A stretch of DNA of 64,000 nucleotides from Pachyrhynchus sulphureomaculatus (lineage: Eukaryota; Arthropoda; Insecta; Coleoptera; Curculionidae), in assembly GCA_019049505.1 (NCBI GenBank), contig CM032446.1, positions 204,793,987 through 204,857,986 on the forward strand. Reading direction: 5' to 3'. The notes beneath the pieces are model-generated. The model was not told the DNA's origin, searched no databases, and saw nothing but the letters and a program-made list of their open reading frames with translations. Below, one piece after another: positions 47,489-59,597 of this stretch (positions are counted from its first letter, which is position 1; each line of letters begins with the position of its first letter). A program made the position numbers and the translations under genes.

Positions 47489-47898
47489 GAACCTCTTTAA
47501 CTGGCAGTTATTTAACACGCTTTTTACAATAAGATGTGTCTTAAAATTTTTAACTGAAACCACTACAGAAGAACAGCTACTTGAGCACATAGAATTTAAT
47601 GGAAATGGTGCAGTTCTTGAATCGTTCATTAGTTCACTCTTCACCATCATTGTTGATGTACCAGTCCAAGATTCTACTTATGCTATCCATTTGGAAGCAG
47701 CCACATGTTTACTGGTACTATTATCGGTTCAATTCCATTCTGGTCAGAGATCAGATAGAAGTGTTGTGTATAATATTATGATGAAGGGAAAGCACATTAT
47801 AAGTGCTCCACTTTTTGTTAAATGCTTGCTGGTGAATTTTATCAATCAACAAGCTGCTCCTGCTGGGTTTGGTAATCAAGGACATAGTCTTGTTATAG
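47489..47898 (+). CDS. DYM: Dymeclin exon 3
   Basis: The acceptor is TATTTAAG at 47481-47488. GC+G makes Ala, then NLFNWQLFNTLFTIRCVLKF, EEQLLEHIEFNGNGAVLESF, STYAIHLEAATCLLVLLSVQ, then LFVKCLLVNFINQQAAP. These match the WQ..NALF, Y.I..EA and LV..LL.NFI segments of dymeclin. The donor used is ATAG|GTAGGT at 47899: one base joins GT of exon 4 to make Gly. The alternative GT four bases further on would bring a stop into frame in exon 4. Residues about 101-237. Confidence 0.94.
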
Positions 47899-48180
47899 GT
47901 AGGTAAAACTCAAGAGTAGCAAATTGATTTTCCAATTATTTTAGATAGACAGGGAACTGACGTGTTTTAAGAAATAAACCTTATTTTTACAATTGGACAC
48001 ACACATTTCCAGTTATCTTTTGAGGTCATATTAAAAACAAAATAATAACATTTGATAATTGTTTTTAAAAATTATAAAAAATTTATATAATTGTCTTTAA
48101 GTTGTGACTTTTTTTAACTATTAGTTACTAAAGTAAATCACTTCACTAAGTATCTTCAATACAAAAGTTAAATAACAAAG

Positions 48181-48181
<1 letters not shown>

Positions 48182-48252
<71 letters not shown>

Positions 48253-48300
48253 ATATATATATATAATATATATAATATATATAATATATACTATATACAT

Positions 48301-48383
<83 letters not shown>
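48182..48383. repeat. (TA)n microsatellite with ATAATATAT and (AC)n interruptions
   Basis: About 200 bp of TA repeats including a TATAATATA block and a short ACACACAC run, ending directly against a mariner terminus. Confidence 0.97.
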
Positions 48384-48841
48384 GTAAGCTGACAAGTTTT
48401 TGGTCTGACATGTACATATCGCGCCTTTTCAAAAAATCCATATGATTTTTAGGAAGTACCAATCTTCAAACGATACGTGTCAAAATTTTATGACATTTCG
48501 ACGATTAGTTTACAAGTTACAGTGGTTTTAGTGGCGCTACTTGCGATATTTTCGAAACAATCGAAAAAATCGAATTTCGTGTGTTGATTAAACAATATTT
48601 TTTGATGGGAAAAAATACCGTTCAAAGCAGTGGCTTGCTAAGTGTTACAGGGACTCTGCCCCTGGAAAATCACTCATCATTTACTGATATGCTGAATTTA
48701 AAATGCATTCGTACAGATACAAATGATTCTGAACGCTTTGGACGCCCAAATGAGGTGGTTACACCAGAAAACATAAAAAAAATCCACAAAATTGTTTTGG
48801 ATGACTGTAAAGTGAAATTGCTTAAACTATTATTATAATAC
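48384..48841 (+). mobile_element. Mariner fragment, 5' half, plus orientation
   Basis: Begins with a mariner terminus (GTAAGCTGACAAGTTTTTGG) next to a TA tract. It carries the start of a transposase: EFRVLIKQYFLMGKNTVQSS, then SERFGRPNEVVTPENIKKIH and VLDDCKVKL, where it breaks off into another TA tract. The same sequence, reverse-complemented, forms the 5' part of the complete copy at 49017-50262. The frame is interrupted after the first ~25 codons. The catalytic domain is absent. Confidence 0.88.
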
Positions 48842-48842
48842 C

Positions 48843-48903
<61 letters not shown>

Positions 48904-48945
48904 TACATATATACATATATATATACATATATACATATATATGTA

Positions 48946-49016
<71 letters not shown>
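48842..49016. repeat. (TA)n microsatellite with TATACA variants
   Basis: About 170 bp of TA repeats with a central block of TATACA variants (48895-48955), lying between two copies of the same mariner in opposite orientation. Confidence 0.97.
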
Positions 49017-49017
<1 letters not shown>

Positions 49018-50259
49018 ACACGTGAGCTGAAAAGCTTTGGGTCTAGCAATTTAAAACACATTTCTTTTGCAAAATTCGACTTTATTCATCAATATAGTCT
49101 CCTTCATGAGCGATACAATCAGTCCAACGCTTTTCTAACATTTCTATACCTTTCTTGTAGCAGAATTTGTCTTTACCCTCAAAATAGGTCTCAGTTTTGG
49201 CATTAACTTCTTCATTGGAGCCAAATCTCTTTCCCGCGAACATTTTTTTGAGGTCTATGAAAAGATAATAGTCGCTGGGGACCAAATCTGGCAAATACAG
49301 TGGATGAGAAAGCAATTCGAACTTCAATTCGTGCAATTTTGCCATCGTAACCATTGACTTGTGACACGGTGCATTGTCTTGATGAAAGAGCACTTTTTTC
49401 TTGTTCATTCGAGGCCGTTTCTTTGCGATTTCTGTCTTGAAACTCACCAATAACTTTATATAATATTTGCTATTGATGGTTTTTCCCTTCTCAGCATAGT
49501 CGATGAAAATTATTCTATGCGCATCCCAAAATACAGAGGCCAAAACCTTCCCAGCCGACTATTGTATCTTTGGTCGCTTTGGGCGGCTTTCACAGGCTGC
49601 TTTCCACTCAGCTGACTGCCGATTTGATTCCTGTGTGTAGTGGTGGATCCATGTTTCATCCATTGTCACATATCGCATGAAAAAAAACCTTTTTATTGCG
49701 CTTAAACAGGTCCAAACAGCGCTCAGAATTATCAACACGTTGTTTTTGGTCCACTATGAGCAAACGCGGTACCGATTTCGAACAGAGCTTTCTCATGTCC
49801 AAATATTCATGCAAATTATGACCAACGCGTTTTTTTGGTATCTCACGCAATTTCATTTTACGGTCATCCAAAACAATTTTGTGGATTTTTTTTGTGTTTT
49901 CCGCCTCATCTCGACATCCAGAGCGTTCAGCATCATTTGTAGCTGCACGACCGCGTTTAAATTCAGCATACCAGTAAATGATGAGTGATTTTCCAGGGGG
50001 AAGAGTCCCCTTAATACTTATCAAGCCATTGCTTTGCTTGAACAGTATTTTTTCCCATCAAAAAACAGTTTTTAATCAACACACAAAATTCAATTTCTTC
50101 CATTGTTTTGAAAATATCAAAAGTAGCGTAACTTCTAAACTAATCGTCGAAATATCATGGAGTTGTGACACCTATCGTTTGAAGGTTGGTACTTCCTAGA
50201 AATCATACGGATATTTTGAAAAGGGGTCATCTATGTGTCAGAAAAACTTTTCAACCTAA

Positions 50260-50262
<3 letters not shown>
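49017..50262 (-). mobile_element. Mariner transposon, complete copy embedded in TA tracts
   Basis: About 1245 bp. The left end ACACGTGAGCTGAAAAGCTT and the right end (reverse-complemented) ACACTTAGGTTGAAAAGTTT are its terminal repeats. Both abut long TA tracts, so the TA target duplication cannot be told from the tract. The minus strand holds a broken transposase. It shares sequence with fragments at 17505, 48384 and 63669, defining one mariner family with at least four loci in this window. Confidence 0.92.
49082..50103 (-). pseudogene. Mariner transposase, disrupted
   Basis: Starts near 50103 (MEEIEFCVLIKNCFLMGKNT). A frameshift occurs near 50030-50020. An open 122-codon stretch follows at 50024-49656 (EFKRGRAATNDAERSG, NLHEYLDMRKLCSKSVPRLL). 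After another shift comes VTMDETWIHHYTQES (first Asp), a stop near 49560, and then the open 153-codon C-terminal part at 49543-49082 with FHQDNAPCHKS (second Asp) and LPDLVPSDYYLF (third Asp), ending GDYIDE. All three catalytic residues remain; the breaks are about three in number. Confidence 0.9.
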
Positions 50263-50796
<534 letters not shown>

Positions 50797-50876
50797 TTAA
50801 TAGTTCAAAATTAAAGATGTTGCATTGTGATAGTTTAATCCAATAGAAATGTGCTAAAAAATAATAACATTAATAG

Positions 50877-51068
50877 GTCTAGCTACTGAACTCTGGTCAA
50901 TGCTGACTTTTTCAAGGAAAGCAGGACCTACAGATGTACCTGAACAAAGTAATTTCCAAGAAACACCGTTAGCCACACAAAGTATTATGTTACTTTTGGT
51001 GTTAGTTCATAATTGGACAACACTGAATAACCCTTTTAGACTGAGCCTCTTTTCATGTCTAAACCAAG
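50877..51068 (+). CDS. DYM: Dymeclin exon 4
   Basis: The acceptor TTAATAG ends at 50876. G+GT gives Gly and then LATELWSMLTFSRKAG, QETPLATQSIMLLLVLVHNW and NNPFRLSLFSCLNQ. This aligns with the GLA.G.WT.FT, SPLANQS.LLLLVL and NPYR..I..F segments of dymeclin. Donor AAG|GTAAGT at 51069, one base (G) carried over. Residues about 238-301. The following intron is 12 kb and rich in mobile elements. Confidence 0.95.
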
Positions 51069-51526
51069 GTAAGTACATGATTATATCTAATTTTGTGTGT
51101 TGCTAAATAATGAAAAAACTTATACAAAATTATGCTTCTAAAAGTTTCTCTAAACCAGAATATGAAAAGAACACGCTTCCACTCATTACCACGTGAAGGG
51201 TAGTAATGAGAAAACCGGTTAATTTTTAACTAGTTGGAAAACGCCAATTTTTAAAACATAACTTTCAATTAAGTTTTGAATATATAGTTGACCAGATTTT
51301 AATAAAATAATTTCATTTTTAATTATATATTTTATTATGTTATGTCGTATTTTGGAAAAAAATTAAAAATCCTTTTTCCACAATTAAAATTTACAAATTA
51401 AATATTACTTATGTACTTTATAACTTGGACTTAAAAAAATACTCCCATTTTTATAATCTCGCATAATCGCGTTTCGTGTTATTACCTTGGTATTTCTCAA
51501 CGTATTGATAAATGAAAATTGCAATA
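51069..51526 (+). other. Start of dymeclin intron 4, nothing recognised
   Basis: AT-rich non-coding sequence up to the Tigger element. Confidence 0.5.
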
Positions 51527-53621
51527 CAGTAATACCCCGCTTAGCGCGACCCCGTTACGCGCGGTTTCACTATAACGCGAATTTCAAATTTCGCGCTCAT
51601 GTAGTCATTAACTTCTCTATGGTCGCGGGGGGATCCCCGCTTTCTCTGAATATTCTCTTTGAAGAATTGGGAATTCCCTGTCCTTCGACTTTGTTCTATG
51701 GGGATTTCCTCGTTCGTTTCGTGTGTTCATTTGTTCCGTAATGTTAGTTCGGTCGGCTGGCAGTTTTCTTTTAATATTTATTGGAGATACATACATACAT
51801 AATTTAACCCTACGTTAAAAATGCCGCCTGTAAAGAAAAAAGAGCGTAAAAGCGTCACTTTGGAATTGAAGATAAAAGTGTTAAGAAGAATGGAAAATGG
51901 AGGCAAAGCAACAATTGTTGGGAGAGATTTTGGACTCTCAGAATCGACTGTGAGAACGATTTATAAAAATCGGGAAAAAATTAAAATCTCCAGCGAAGGT
52001 TCAACACCTATAAGTGCAACAAAACTTTCTCGTTCGAGATCATCTATCTTAGAAAGAATGGAGAAATTACTGTCAGTCTGGATCGAAGATTTGAATAAGA
52101 AGAACACACCACTAAGTCAAGATCTCATATGCACAAAAGCAAAATCTTTGTATGAGATGCTGAAAACAAAAGAAGGAGAAGGGAGTGCCACTCCGACTTT
52201 TGCTGCCAGCAGAGGCTGGTTCCATCGGTTCAAGCAGCGTTCTAATCTTCACAATATCCACATAACAGGCGAGGCGGCCAGCGCGGACATTCAAGCTGCA
52301 GCTGAGTTTCCAGACAAGTTTCAAGACTTCGTTAGACGAGAGAAAATTCCTGCTTGTCTCATCTTCAATGTTGATGAGACCGCACTTTACTGGAAAAAAA
52401 TGCCATCTCGAACATTCATTTCTAAGGAAGAACGTCAAGCCAGTGGTTTCAAAGCTGCGAAAGATCGACTAACACTTCTGCTGGGTGGTAATGCCACTGG
52501 TGATTTCAAACTGAAACCTTTACTAGTGTACCATTCAGAAACACCCCGTGCAATGCGAGGCACAGACAAGACAAGTCTACCAGTTGTGTGGCGATCAAAC
52601 AGAAAGGCGTGGGTTACACGGGAAATTTTTCAAGAATGGTATTCTAATAGTTTTTGCCCATCAGTCAAATCATACTGTGACAGAAATGGGCTTGAACCTA
52701 AAGTTATATTACTCTTAGACAATGCCCCAGGACATCCAACCTCACTTGATACGCCCAGAGACTTAAAAGTGTACGTAAAGTTCCTTCCACCAAACACTAC
52801 GTCAATATTACAACCTATGGACCAGGGAGCAATAGCAAACTTCAAAGCTTATTACCATCGCCGCACTTTTAGCCAACTAATTCATGAAACTGACGGGGAA
52901 GGAAGACAGTCTATGCGAGAGTGGTGGAAGTCATACAACATTATGAAGTCTATTCACAACATAGAAGAGGCTTGGCTTGGAAGGAAGTTAAAATGAGTTG
53001 TATGAATGGGGTGTGGCGTAATCTTTGGCCAGATGTAGTGGAAGCACCTAGAAGAATTGTCCAGATGCAGAGACAAGTGCTTGAAGACATTGCTGCAATG
53101 ATTGAGGGGTCTGAACTTGAAGATGTCACGGTAGAAGATCTCGTAGAACTTGTAGCAACGCACGACGATCCTATTAGCAATGAAGATCTGATCGAGTTAC
53201 AGAATAATCCTATCTACGATGAGGAAGAACAAGTAGAAGAGAAAGTTTTATCTTCAGGGGAAATACAAAATGCACTTTCAAAAATTTATTCAGGTTTGGA
53301 CATATTGCAGAGTATAGACAATAATGATGACCGTGTCTTGACCGTGTGTCAAACAATTAAAAACAGTGTTGGGTGTTATGAACGTATTTTACAAGAACGT
53401 AAACAAAACGTTACCCAAAAGACAATAGATGTATTTTTCCGTAAAAAATAAGAGTATGTATTGCATAAAGTGTTCTTAGAATTAAAGTGATTGATTAAAA
53501 TGATTTGTATTTTTTTGTATTAAATTTTGACTATGTTTAATCATAAACCTCGATATACGCGAATTTCAGTTAACGCGATTTTTTTCGGAACGTATCCCTC
53601 GCGTAAAGCGGGGTATTACTG
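51527..53621 (+). mobile_element. Tigger (pogo-type) DNA transposon, near-complete
   Basis: About 2095 bp. The terminal inverted repeats CAGTAATACCCCGCTTAGCG (left) and, reverse-complemented, CAGTAATACCCCGCTTTACG (right) are flanked by TA (51525-51526 and 53622-53623). It carries a plus-strand transposase interrupted once. The ends and the frame are well preserved, which points to fairly recent insertion in dymeclin intron 4. Confidence 0.95.
51821..53451 (+). pseudogene. Tigger transposase, one 5-bp frameshift
   Basis: Domains in order: an N-terminal Psq-type helix-turn-helix (KKKERKSVTLELKIKVLRRM..GLSESTVRTIYKN), a CENP-B-type DNA-binding domain (about residues 75-140, ending RGWFHRFKQRSNL), and the DDE catalytic domain. 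The catalytic motifs are FNVDETALYWKKMPSRTF, LLLDNAPGHP and PPNTTSILQPMDQG. The first frame runs to a stop at 52994. At 52971-52980 the bases CTTGGCTTGG are a 5-bp tandem duplication. With one copy counted, the second frame (AWKEVKMSCMNGVWRNLWPD to FFRKK, stop at 53449) continues the family sequence. The total would be about 542 codons, the normal Tigger length. No other break was seen. Confidence 0.94.
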
Positions 53622-53744
53622 TAAATGTGTTTACATAGTTAAGTAATGTAAGTAAAATTGTTTTGCTAAGGAACGAGTGTAGTCGTTGAATAATAATAAA
53701 TGAAAAACTGAATATAACTTAAATAAGTACAAAATAGACTATTA

Positions 53745-54350
53745 TTGTATGTCTTTGGGAGTCAAGCCCGCACATTCATATGGGATCTGCATTGAGGTTT
53801 CTTCCTCTTTACTACATAATCTACATGATGTCTGTATGCATCTTCGGTAAAAGTTCGCTCAGGTGAGAGTGGTCTGTGATCAGTCCCACTACTAATTTAG
53901 CCTGGATCCTTATTAAACATAGGACGTCAGTTGTTCATTTCTTTGAAGGGCCGCCAATTACGTCCCTCGCATGTCTGTTGTTCCCGGCTCCCGGCAGATG
54001 GTTTTAACAAGTCACATTTGCCCTCCATCGTGATCTTGGAGTTGGCCTAATAGGCATCTAAAGCCTTTATGACAGCTTGACTGTCTGAAAGAATATATAT
54101 TTCTTGATTGCGATAGTCCCGTCTAATATTTTCGTGAAGACATGCTTGTATTACATGAATTTCTGCCCGGAATATTGTGCAATTCTACCTAGTGGAACGC
54201 TCGACTTGGGCTTTTCTCCTATCCATAATTTCAAAGCTTAATTGGTATTTCAGTTTATTTGAACACTCGAGCACGTTGCAGTTATTAATGTTAAATCCGG
54301 ACTTATCACTGTACCAAGTAAAGCAGTTTTAATTTGCGAAAGGAATAGTC
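53745..54350 (-). pseudogene. Non-LTR retrotransposon RNase H-region relic
   Basis: The minus strand, with stops, reads SSVPLGRIAQYSGQ (like the SI.LGR.ATVFQAE segment of retroelement RNase H). TVKLS..L.MPIRPTP (degenerate DSQA.IKAL region) and IRIQAKLVVGLITDHSHLSE (the LVGLLTGHC..N segment that follows RNase H in Jockey/LOA-like elements) come next. The reverse transcriptase itself is not present. Assignment is by pattern only. Confidence 0.55.
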
Positions 54351-54416
54351 ACGTACAAAAACCGTATCAGTTTATTCAATATGTATGTTGACTAAAATAT
54401 TTAACAAAAAAAATAA

Positions 54417-55315
54417 CCGGTCAAGTGCAATTAGTGTTCCGTACGTTGATTGCTTTTAAAATAAAAAAAATTTGTTACGGAGGTATAAAAATGATCAATG
54501 ACTATTTGACATAGAAAGTTTAAATTTGGCACAAATATAAGAATTGATGGCCCAATCAGAGCCGTGTAGTTTTAAAAGTTAATATTTGACTTAAGAGTTT
54601 AGCTTGTAAAAGGAAGGTCATCTAGTGGGATGTCAAATGAAGGCTTGTGAAAATACTAGTTCAAAAATATATATGATGGCGCAAACTTTTCTTCTTATTA
54701 CTTTTAAAATAACCGGCCAAGTGCAAGTCGAACTTGCACAGTTAGTGTTTCGTACGTTGATTGCTTTTTCAAATAAAAATTTTTGTTATGGAGGTATAAA
54801 ATGATCAATGACTTCACAAAACACACCCCATATGAGTTTACAACAAAGTTTTTTCCCGATCTTCACTGAAAACTGATGATCTTGAAATTTTTGTTTTTTT
54901 TTATATACCAGATAAATTATTAAATGTAATCCACTCGTGAATATTCCAGAGATTTTTAAAAATCAGTTCTTTTGGAGAATGGGGGGTCAGCGATTTTTGG
55001 CAATTTTTTAAAAATAATACAAAGAAAAGTGTGCGTAAGTATTACATTATGTTTATTTTTGAACTCGTGTTTTTACAATCTTTTATTTGATACCCCACTT
55101 GGTAAAAATTTTTTTTTCACTTACGATTTTACCCCCCTAAAACTAACCCTTCAGTCAAAATTTGACTTTCAAAACTGCACGGATCTGATGAGGATTCCTA
55201 TATTAGTGCCAAATTTTAACGTTCTGTTGTCAAATAGTTTCGGAGAAAATCGGCTGTGACAGACAGACAGACAGACGGTCGGACACCGAAGTGTTCTAAT
55301 CCGTACGGAACACTA
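54417..55315. repeat. GTTCCGTACGGAAC-family repeat, locus E (composite)
   Basis: Three blocks: a forward stub (54417-54501, CCGGTCAAGTGCAATTAGTG..GATCAATGAC), a reverse internal piece (54502-54712, TATTTGACATAGAAAG..TTACTTTTAAAAT) and a full forward copy (54713-55315, CCGGCCAAGTGCAAGTCGAA..CCGTACGGAACACTAA). The junction between the reverse piece and the forward copy is the same as at locus A. A GACA repeat (55261-55275) lies near the distal end. Confidence 0.85.
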
Positions 55316-56388
55316 ACAAACCGAAAACGAGCAAAACTAGCCAAGATTAAAGACTTAAAATAGTATAGAGTTACATTAAGCTGTATTTTATAAGCAAACC
55401 ATCCAGAAATGCATTTGTTCACTCACCTTTGACATTACATGCACAAACTGTTATCACTTTACAATTTCTTTTCAAAGACTTGATAATTAAATTTGACCAC
55501 ACACTACAGTAAAATATTCTTATAACTGTTCTAAAGCCATAGTAAGGACCATTTTTCAGAGATATTATTAAATCATATTCTTAGTACACACCCTTCTAAA
55601 CTAGTCATATATTTTATTTGTATAGAGTACCCAAATTAAATTGAATGTTTGTTTAGTACTAAATCAACAAACAATAAGGCTTTTATTTTTATTATTGAGT
55701 AAAACTCATTAGAAAAAAATATGAAATAATATTTTTAATTAGATTTTAATAGCCTTATAAATAAGTGCATTGTTTGCTTAGGGTTATTTCTAAGAGAAGG
55801 TCATAGATCTTTGTTCAAGATATACTTATTATAATAATTTTCATTAGCTGGAATGTTAAAGAGTATTTGTTCAAAGAATACGCAGAAGTACCTTATTAAA
55901 AAAATGTATAAAAAATATTTTATTTTTACATAGGGCGCATTTTTTTGAATACTTGGCCTAATATAAAAAGTTGAATAATACGTCCAATATGACACCTACA
56001 TTATTAGTAGGTCACATGACACCTACTTTATTAATAGGTCATTGAACTCTGAAATTATCGATACTATTAAGCCGCTTCTGACTACAGTTTGTTTACATTT
56101 CATTTTTCAATTAAAACTTGTTAACAGTTGCGATTAACAACATTTAGATCGATTCCCATCATTTTATTTTTCCATGTAGAGGTAAGCCTCAGAAATAAGA
56201 AAGCTAATAGAAAAGGACGAAATAATACTGCAAGGTTGTAATGTGATTTAAATCTATTCGAATTTAGCCAAAATATACAATGATACCGTGATGCCAAAGT
56301 GCTAACGGTATATAAAGATGGAATATTTTTAAATACTTTCTCACAGCTGGCTCAAGTATTAAGTGTAAAAATTAGTTCATTATCTTTT
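55316..56388. other. Dymeclin intron 4, no gene recognised
   Basis: AT-rich non-coding sequence. A short doublet, ATGACACCTAC..TTA.TA(G/A)TAGGTCA, occurs twice at 55989-56042. Nothing else recognised. Confidence 0.5.
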
Positions 56389-56672
56389 TAGTGTTCCGTA
56401 CGGAACGCTTATAAGATCACTTCGGTGTCTGTCTGTCCGTCTGTCTGCCTGTCCGTCTGTCACACCCGATTTTCTCCGAAACTATTTGTCATAGAAAGTT
56501 GAAATTTGTTAATAATATAAGAATTGACGGCCTCATCAGAGCCATGTAGTTTTGAAAGTTAAATTTTGACTTAAGGGATTAGTTTTGGGGAGTGAAATCG
56601 GAAGTGAAAAAAAATAATTTTTACTAGGTTATCGAGTGTGGTGTCAAATGAAAGCTTGTGAAAACACGAGTA

Positions 56673-56742
<70 letters not shown>

Positions 56743-57119
56743 GTAATACTTGCGCGCACTTATCTTTGTATTATTTTTAAGAAATCGCGAAAAATCGCTG
56801 TCCACCCGTCTTATCTCGAAAAGTACTTATCAAAAAATGTTGAAAAAATTCTGGAATATTCTCCACGGGGTGTAGATTGAACGAAAATTATCACGAGTGC
56901 ATTACCTGTAATAATTTAGCTGGTAGATAAAAAAAAAACAGAAATTTGAAGGTCATCAATTTTCAGTAAAGATTGGAAATAAACTTTGTTGAAAACTCAT
57001 TTGGGGTGTGTTTTGTGAAGTCACTGATCATTTTATACTTCCGTTACAACATTTTTTATTTTAAAAGCAATCAACGTACGGAACACTAATTGCGCAAGTT
57101 CAACTTGCACTTGACCGGT
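56389..57119 (-). repeat. GTTCCGTACGGAAC-family repeat, locus F (reverse copy with TA expansion)
   Basis: Reverse copy from TTAGTGTTCCGTACGGAACG, through a GTCTGTCCGTCTGTCTGCCT tract, to GCACTTGACCGGTT. The intact termini make this the best preserved reverse copy. The internal short TA stretch seen in other copies (ATATATAT after the CTCGTGTTTT block) is expanded here to about 60 bp (56680-56741). Confidence 0.88.
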
Positions 57120-59597
57120 TATTTTTCTTTAGTGAACTGTTTATTTATTTACAAACAGAATACAGCTGTCAAGAAAAATATTCCCATTATTCTTTTTACA
57201 TTTTTTCCTCTTTTCAGACAGCTGAGGAATCCCCACCCTGAAAAAAAAATGGGTGGTTCCAGTCGGTGAATTTGGTCATGCTTTTTTATGATGTTTCAGT
57301 CACTAAAATTAATAGAAATCACGTGAAGAAGAACTTCCAATTCTAAATCGTTTTTGCCGTGTGTGATCTGGCGATCAAACTCTCTGCTTCGAGATCGCTA
57401 ATACCACATTTTGCGCGTTTTGTGGGTGATAGCATCTCCTTTCAGAGTTGGACAAATCATTTACGCAGCTTCAGGCACAGTTTTTTTTGCATTTAAACAA
57501 TGCTGCTTGTCCAATGACATAGCTTTTGAGACTTGTATTTTTTGAGGTTATGTGAATAGCAGCACTGAATGAAGTGGCGATTTTGCTTCTTCAGTATTGG
57601 TATCTTAACACATAAAAATGGCGGGAAAAAATAAGAATTTGAAATATAATTTTAGGGTGGCTTATTTTAAAACTAATTTTTTAAAACTGTATTTAGTCTC
57701 GCGATGTGACTTATTTTAGTGAGTCCCGTAATCTTTTTTAAGAAGCCGCCTACAGATATTTTCTACAGGGCGTCTACACCTTTATCTTACAAGATGGAGA
57801 TGTCCGCTTTCTATTTTCCTCTGATGTAAATGCTCAGTATCGAAAGCTAATAGACACCATTTTTATTTTTGACGGAAATCCATTTTTAAAAGTTCTCCTC
57901 GGAAATTTAACAGAAACGTATTAATTTCAAATACTTCTCTTTAGTCAGGGAAATAAGAATGGTTAACTTTACTGAATGGAGAATACCTTCAAATGAATTT
58001 TCGTATTTGCCTATATACTTATTTATTGTTGTTTTCAGTTTATACTAGAGACCTGCATGAGTAACTACGGAATCATCCGAGTGTAGGTAAAAATATTCTT
58101 TTCACGATTACAACGATGCTTATTTCGAATCATATAATCATGAACCTAAGTAGCAAAGATTAATCGGCATCGTAATCATTTGGATAATAAATGTAAAAAG
58201 CATCCCTATGGAGATCATCATACGTATATAAATCTTCGTCGAGATGAATTGCTCCTTATCCCGTAGGATTTCGCAAGTTCGAGATAACTTTGTAACTACA
58301 AGGTCTTGTGAAGCTGTTAAGATTGCTATAAATGGGGTATGTTGAAAATTCGGAATTGATATTGGAAATGATATAAAAAATAAACTTTTCTGTAACATCC
58401 AGCTAGATTAAGAGGTTATTATAACCAAGAAACTGGCAGATTGGTTAGAATATTGATCTGAAAAACACTAGGTCAAGAAAAGTATATTTTCAAATTTGTT
58501 TAAAAGAAGAATCCACATATTTTATATAACAAGATTGCTGATGAAAATGATGCGAGTAAAAAATATTTCATTTTTGACGCCATAGATTTTGACGGGATTT
58601 TGCGCACTAAAAATTATAGAAAACGCCAGTAGTATCCGCTGCTGAAAATGATCGTCGTGAAATATTAAGAATATGAAAAATATTATAAAAGACATTTCAC
58701 AGAATTGTTACAGCATCAAAATAATGAATTAGAAGGTTCTGTAAACAAATTAAAATAGTTGGACATATATAAGAATGTATAGAGTATCTTGGATAGATAG
58801 AGTGATTAATAAGGCTGTTTTTGAACAAATGCGAAAAACAAAATGCAATTGGCTCTGTTCAAAAGCCAAAATTGCAAAATCTAGATCACATAATGCGATA
58901 TCCCATGATCGCGAACACTCTTGTTAGAAGAGCGCGCACCTGAAGAAGAAGGAGAGGAAGCTTGTCAGAAAGCTGAAAATGGAAGACAAAAAGCGGATGA
59001 AGAACTATTACAAGCTAAAGAGGAATCACATAAAACTGAGGAAAGGGAACACTATGCGCAAACGTAGCAAAAAATTCAGAGTTCAATTAGAAAATAATAT
59101 AGAAAGTTTACGAAGGGGTATTACTCCAAATATTGTCTCCCGGCCTATAAATCCAGCACCATGTTATCGATTTGGATTGTACCGTACTGCATTGGAATGA
59201 GACTGGTACTTGATGCGAAAACAACGGTACAGAAAATATTGTTATCACTACAGAAAGACAAACAGGTGGAACAAAGCGTCGCCGCAACAAATTGTAGATA
59301 ATAATTAAAATGTATGGACAGAAGAACGATACTCATAGGTTGGCGAACGATAATATGGAATCTTTAAATATTTGTAGCATCGAGACGTTTTTATATTTGA
59401 TGGACTACATCCTTTGCCATACGCCAATATTTTTTAAAACATTTTACATATTATAAATAGCTGAACTATTTCAGTATTTGTCTTCACAATTTTGTCCAGA
59501 TATAGCCATACATTACTTAAGCCACTTCTCTTTGTTTCACTTACCACTTTGAATTTCTTTGAGAATATTTATTATAAAATTCAACAACTCTCAATTA
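57120..59597. other. Dymeclin intron 4, no gene recognised
   Basis: About 2.5 kb. One coding-like stretch at 58928-59066 on the plus strand translates to a Glu/Lys-rich, coiled-coil-like run (EERAPEEEGEEACQKAENGR and so on, ending at a stop); neighbouring DNA does not extend it. I do not recognise it. Confidence 0.4.

Noticed and set aside
52921..52996. Second Tigger frame as an independent gene starting at 52921
   Set aside because: It continues the transposase after a 5-bp duplication; its first ~20 codons overlap the other frame and do not match the family.
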